DNA of 64,000 nucleotides from Streptomyces graminofaciens (GTDB lineage Bacteria; Actinomycetota; Actinomycetes; Streptomycetales; Streptomycetaceae): NCBI RefSeq assembly GCF_030294945.1, contig NZ_AP018448.1, positions 4,278,001 to 4,342,000 of the forward strand, read 5' to 3'. Shown piece by piece: positions 62,101 to 64,000 of this stretch (position 1 is its first letter; each line of letters starts with the position of its first letter). The notes under the pieces were generated by a model. It saw only the letters and a program-made list of their open reading frames with translations, ran no database searches and was not told where the DNA came from. The position numbers and the translations under genes were made by a program.

Positions 62101-64000
62101 GAGCCGCAGTGGGCCGGGGAACTGGCCGGGGCCCGCCGCGCCATCCGGGTCCGGATCGCCGGCACCGACCACTGGGCGGCGATCGAGGACGCGGGCCGCC
62201 TGCGCGACGCGCTCGGTACGGCCCTGCCCGTCGGTGTCCCGGAGGCGTTCACCGAGCCGGTCAAGGACCCGCTCGGCGACCTCCTCGCCCGATACGCACG
62301 CACGCACGGCCCGTTCACCTCGGTCGCGGCGGCCGCCCGCTTCGGCCTCGGCACGGCCGTCACCGAAGGCGCGCTCCATCGGCTGGCGGCGAGCGGCCGA
62401 GTCGTCCAGGGTGAGTTCCACCCTGCGGGCATCGGCCAGGAGTGGTGCGACGCCGCCGTGCTGCGCCGTCTGCGCCGCCGCTCCCTGGCGGCCCTGCGGC
62501 ACGAGCTGGAGCCGGTGTCGCCCGCCGCGCTCGCACAGTTCCTTCCCCAATGGCAGCACGTGGGCAGCGGCCACGGGCTGCGTGGCATCGACGGTCTGGT
62601 GCGCGCGATCGAACAGCTCCAGGGTGCCTCGGTGCCCGCGTCCGCTCTGGAGAAGCTGGTCCTGCCGTCCAGGGTCGCCAACTACACGCCGTCGATGCTC
62701 GACGAACTCACGGCCACCGGCGAGGTCGTGTGGGCGGGCGCCGGAGCCCTCCCCGGCAAGGACGGCTGGGTCTCGCTGTACCTGGCGGACGCGGCCCCAG
62801 TGCTCCTCCCGCCCCCGCATCCGCTCGAACTGACGGCCCTCCACCAGTCCGTCCTCGACACCCTCTCCGGGGGCTACGGCCTGTTCTTCCGTCAGATCGC
62901 CGACCAGATCCGGGCCACCACACACCCCGAGGTCACCGACCCCCAACTCGCCGACGCCATCTGGGACCTGGCCTGGTCGGGCCGACTCACCAACGACACG
63001 CTCACCCCCATGCGTTCCCTGCTCGGCTCGGGCCGCACGGCCGGCTCCACGGCCCACCGCGCCAAGCGCACGATCCCGCGCGGCCGGTACGGCTCCCTGA
63101 CCGCCGCCGCGCGCCCCCAGTCCCGTACCGGCCCACCCACCGTCGCGGGCCGCTGGTCCCTGCTGCCGGCCAACGAGCCCGACCCCACCGTCCGTGCCCA
63201 CGCTCTCGCCCGCACACTCCTGGACCGGCACGGCGTCGTCACCCGAGGCGCCGTGGCCGCCGAGGGCGTGGAAGGGGGCTTCTCCGCGACATACCGCGTC
63301 CTGTCCGTCTTCGAGGAGAGCGGCCAGGCACGGCGCGGCTATGTGGTCGAAGGGCTTGGCGCGGCACAGTTCGCGATGGACGGCGCGGTGGACCGACTGC
63401 GAGCGGTGGCCAACGCACGCGAGCGGGGCGAGCCTCTGTCGATCGTAAGTTCGAACGGCCTCGCCGGGGGCCATGGCTCAGCGCCGAACCCGACCCCGTC
63501 TCCGGCTGCCTGGGACGCCTTCCCCGACGCCCCTGACCTCCACAGCCCCGACCCCTCGGGCTTCGACACTCCGACCACCTCCACCCCTGCCTCCACCCCC
63601 GACGGCAGCTACGGCAGCTACGGCAGCTACGGCGATCACGACTCGTACGGCCGCCAAGGCAGCCGTACGCGCCCCCGCCCCACCCCCTCCCCCCGAGCCG
63701 TCGTCCTGGCCGCCGCGGACCCGGCGAACGCCTACGGCGCTGCCCTCCCCTGGCCCGAGCCGCCCACCGAGGCCGGACACAAACCGGGCCGCAAGGCAGG
63801 CTCCCTGGTCGTCCTGGTCGACGGTGAACTGACCCTCTACATGGAGCGTGGCGGAAAGACCCTGCTGGCCTGGCCCGCCGCCCCGGACGACAGCCCCATG
63901 GACGACCCACGCCTCCGCCCGGCCGCCGAAGCCCTGGCGTCAGCAGCCCGGGCGGGCTCCCTCGGCACGGTCACTGTGGAACGGGTGAACGGCACCTCCG
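59185..64000 (+). CDS. lhr: Lhr-type ATP-dependent DNA helicase, 5' 1,605 codons
   Basis: The gene continues past the right edge. RecA-like core with Q-motif region, Walker A APTGSGKT (48-55), Walker B/DEVH (ILDEVHAVAG), motif III GLSATV, motif IV region STIVFANSRRLAERL, VVATSSLELGIDMG, motif VI QRVGRAGHQ; then the Lhr winged-helix and beta-barrel domains and the long Lhr C-terminal domain. A low-complexity insert near 63440-63720 (PNPTPSPA, GSYGSYGSYGDHDSYG) is not part of the conserved fold. Lhr is a 3'-5' helicase induced by DNA damage in mycobacteria, in line with the damage-type promoter here. Confidence 0.95.
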   Translation, partial: MVSSAHRALEGFSPATRGWFTGAFSAPTAAQAGAWRAIGEGSDVLVVAPTGSGKTLAAFLAALDQLTSSPPPADPRKRCRVLYVSPLKALAVDVERNLRSPLTGIRQESVRLGLPEPEVKVGIRSGDTPAAERRALSTRPPDILITTPESLFLMLTSATRDALTGLETVILDEVHAVAGTKRGAHLALSLERLDELLPRPARRIGLSATVRPVDEIARYLSPQRKVEIVQPPSGKEFDLSVVVPVEDLGELGGSPVAEGNEGAERPSIWPHVEERIADLVQAHRSTIVFANSRRLAERLCNRLNEIAYERATGEPLDEHHAPAELMGGSGAAQGAPPVLARAHHGSVSKEQRALVEEDLKAGRLPAVVATSSLELGIDMGAVDLVIQVESPPSVASGLQRVGRAGHQVGAVSTGVVFPKYRGDLVQAAVVTERMRSGSIESLRVPANPLDVLAQQLVAMTSMDTWQVDDLLAAVRRAAPFASLPESAFTAVLDMLAGRYPSDAFAELRPRVVWDRIAGTITGRPGAQRLAVTSGGTIPDRGLFGVFLAGADPKKGGGRVGELDEEMVYESRVGDVFTLGTSSWRIEDITRDRVLVSPAPGVPGRLPFWKGDQLGRPLELGRALGAFLREVGSLSQEDARLRLVAAGLDAWAADNVLSYLAEQREACGHVPDDRTIVVERFRDELGDWRVVVHSPFGAQVHAPWALALGARLSERYGMDAQVMHADDGIVLRLPDADLMGLDLLDQEPMKAGMEYDAEQAPVGAADVAFDKGEVDQIVTDQVGGSALFASRFRECAARALLLPRRSPGKRTPLWQQRQRAAHLLQVASEFGSFPIVLEAVRECLQDVFDVPGLAELMGDIESRKVRLVEVTTPEPSPFARSLLFGYVAQFLYEGDSPLAERRAAALSLDSRLLAELLGQAELRELLDAEVLVELERELRWLTEDRRVKDMEGVADLLRLLGPLTDTELAERGAEPQWAGELAGARRAIRVRIAGTDHWAAIEDAGRLRDALGTALPVGVPEAFTEPVKDPLGDLLARYARTHGPFTSVAAAARFGLGTAVTEGALHRLAASGRVVQGEFHPAGIGQEWCDAAVLRRLRRRSLAALRHELEPVSPAALAQFLPQWQHVGSGHGLRGIDGLVRAIEQLQGASVPASALEKLVLPSRVANYTPSMLDELTATGEVVWAGAGALPGKDGWVSLYLADAAPVLLPPPHPLELTALHQSVLDTLSGGYGLFFRQIADQIRATTHPEVTDPQLADAIWDLAWSGRLTNDTLTPMRSLLGSGRTAGSTAHRAKRTIPRGRYGSLTAAARPQSRTGPPTVAGRWSLLPANEPDPTVRAHALARTLLDRHGVVTRGAVAAEGVEGGFSATYRVLSVFEESGQARRGYVVEGLGAAQFAMDGAVDRLRAVANARERGEPLSIVSSNGLAGGHGSAPNPTPSPAAWDAFPDAPDLHSPDPSGFDTPTTSTPASTPDGSYGSYGSYGDHDSYGRQGSRTRPRPTPSPRAVVLAAADPANAYGAALPWPEPPTEAGHKPGRKAGSLVVLVDGELTLYMERGGKTLLAWPAAPDDSPMDDPRLRPAAEALASAARAGSLGTVTVERVNGTS

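Noticed and set aside
1..64000. CRISPR arrays, tRNA or rRNA genes
   Set aside because: I saw no spaced direct-repeat array and no cloverleaf-like or rRNA-like sequence on either strand by eye; a dedicated scan (tRNAscan, CRISPR finder) was not possible.

Overview
This is high-GC (about 70%) actinobacterial DNA, almost certainly from a Streptomyces chromosome. The evidence is strong third-position GC bias, frequent GTG/TTG starts, and a housekeeping gene order that I remember from the S. coelicolor region rshA-dapF-miaA-miaB ... gluABCD ... recX-recA ... lhr. That synteny statement is from memory, not from a search.

Layout. 1-8714 is conserved core: the start of a secreted M1-type peptidase, the (p)ppGpp enzyme RshA, DapF, a small membrane protein, MiaA, two small proteins (one like the MT0933 antitoxin family), a LigB-like protein and MiaB. 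8855-36225 is an accessory block, a type VII secretion (T7SS/ESX)-like locus. Its left arm reads leftwards: a 1,544-residue EccC/EssC ATPase, a single-span membrane protein, an ECF sigma factor, a 99-residue WXG100-like protein and a 751-residue coiled-coil protein with a WXG100-like head. Its right arm reads rightwards: a 4,559-residue cysteine-free giant protein carrying an internal ADP-ribosyltransferase-like domain, a beta-helix/EccA-type AAA+ fusion, and a membrane-anchored secreted protein. The arms start from a 203-bp divergent region with two matching ECF-type promoters (TTGAACC-N17-CGTCT). No EccB, EccD, EccE or mycosin gene and no clear immunity gene is present.

36247-45122 returns to core genes: a MazG-like pyrophosphatase, a PGRP-type amidase, a TAXI solute receptor, the GluK-GluR two-component pair and the divergent gluABCD glutamate ABC transporter, closed by a strong terminator. 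45123-48439 is a small variable island: an IS5-family insertion sequence, two tandem paralogous four-cysteine secreted proteins and degenerate sequence. 48440-52309 holds a flavin monooxygenase, a cysteine-rich leader peptide ahead of cysteine dioxygenase, a rhodanese gene broken by a 17-bp tandem duplication, a VOC protein and a zinc-ribbon protein beside a hexanucleotide repeat.

52445-64000 is a DNA-repair neighbourhood: recX-recA, a membrane protein, an AI-2E-family transporter, a DUF3046 protein, a prenyltransferase-fold protein, an araC-azlD deletion remnant and the first 4.8 kb of the Lhr helicase gene. recA (two copies), the AI-2E transporter and lhr are all preceded by TTGTCAGYG-type elements. 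These match the RecA-independent, PafBC-type DNA-damage promoters of actinobacteria, so the four promoters may form one local damage regulon. recA also has a LexA box.
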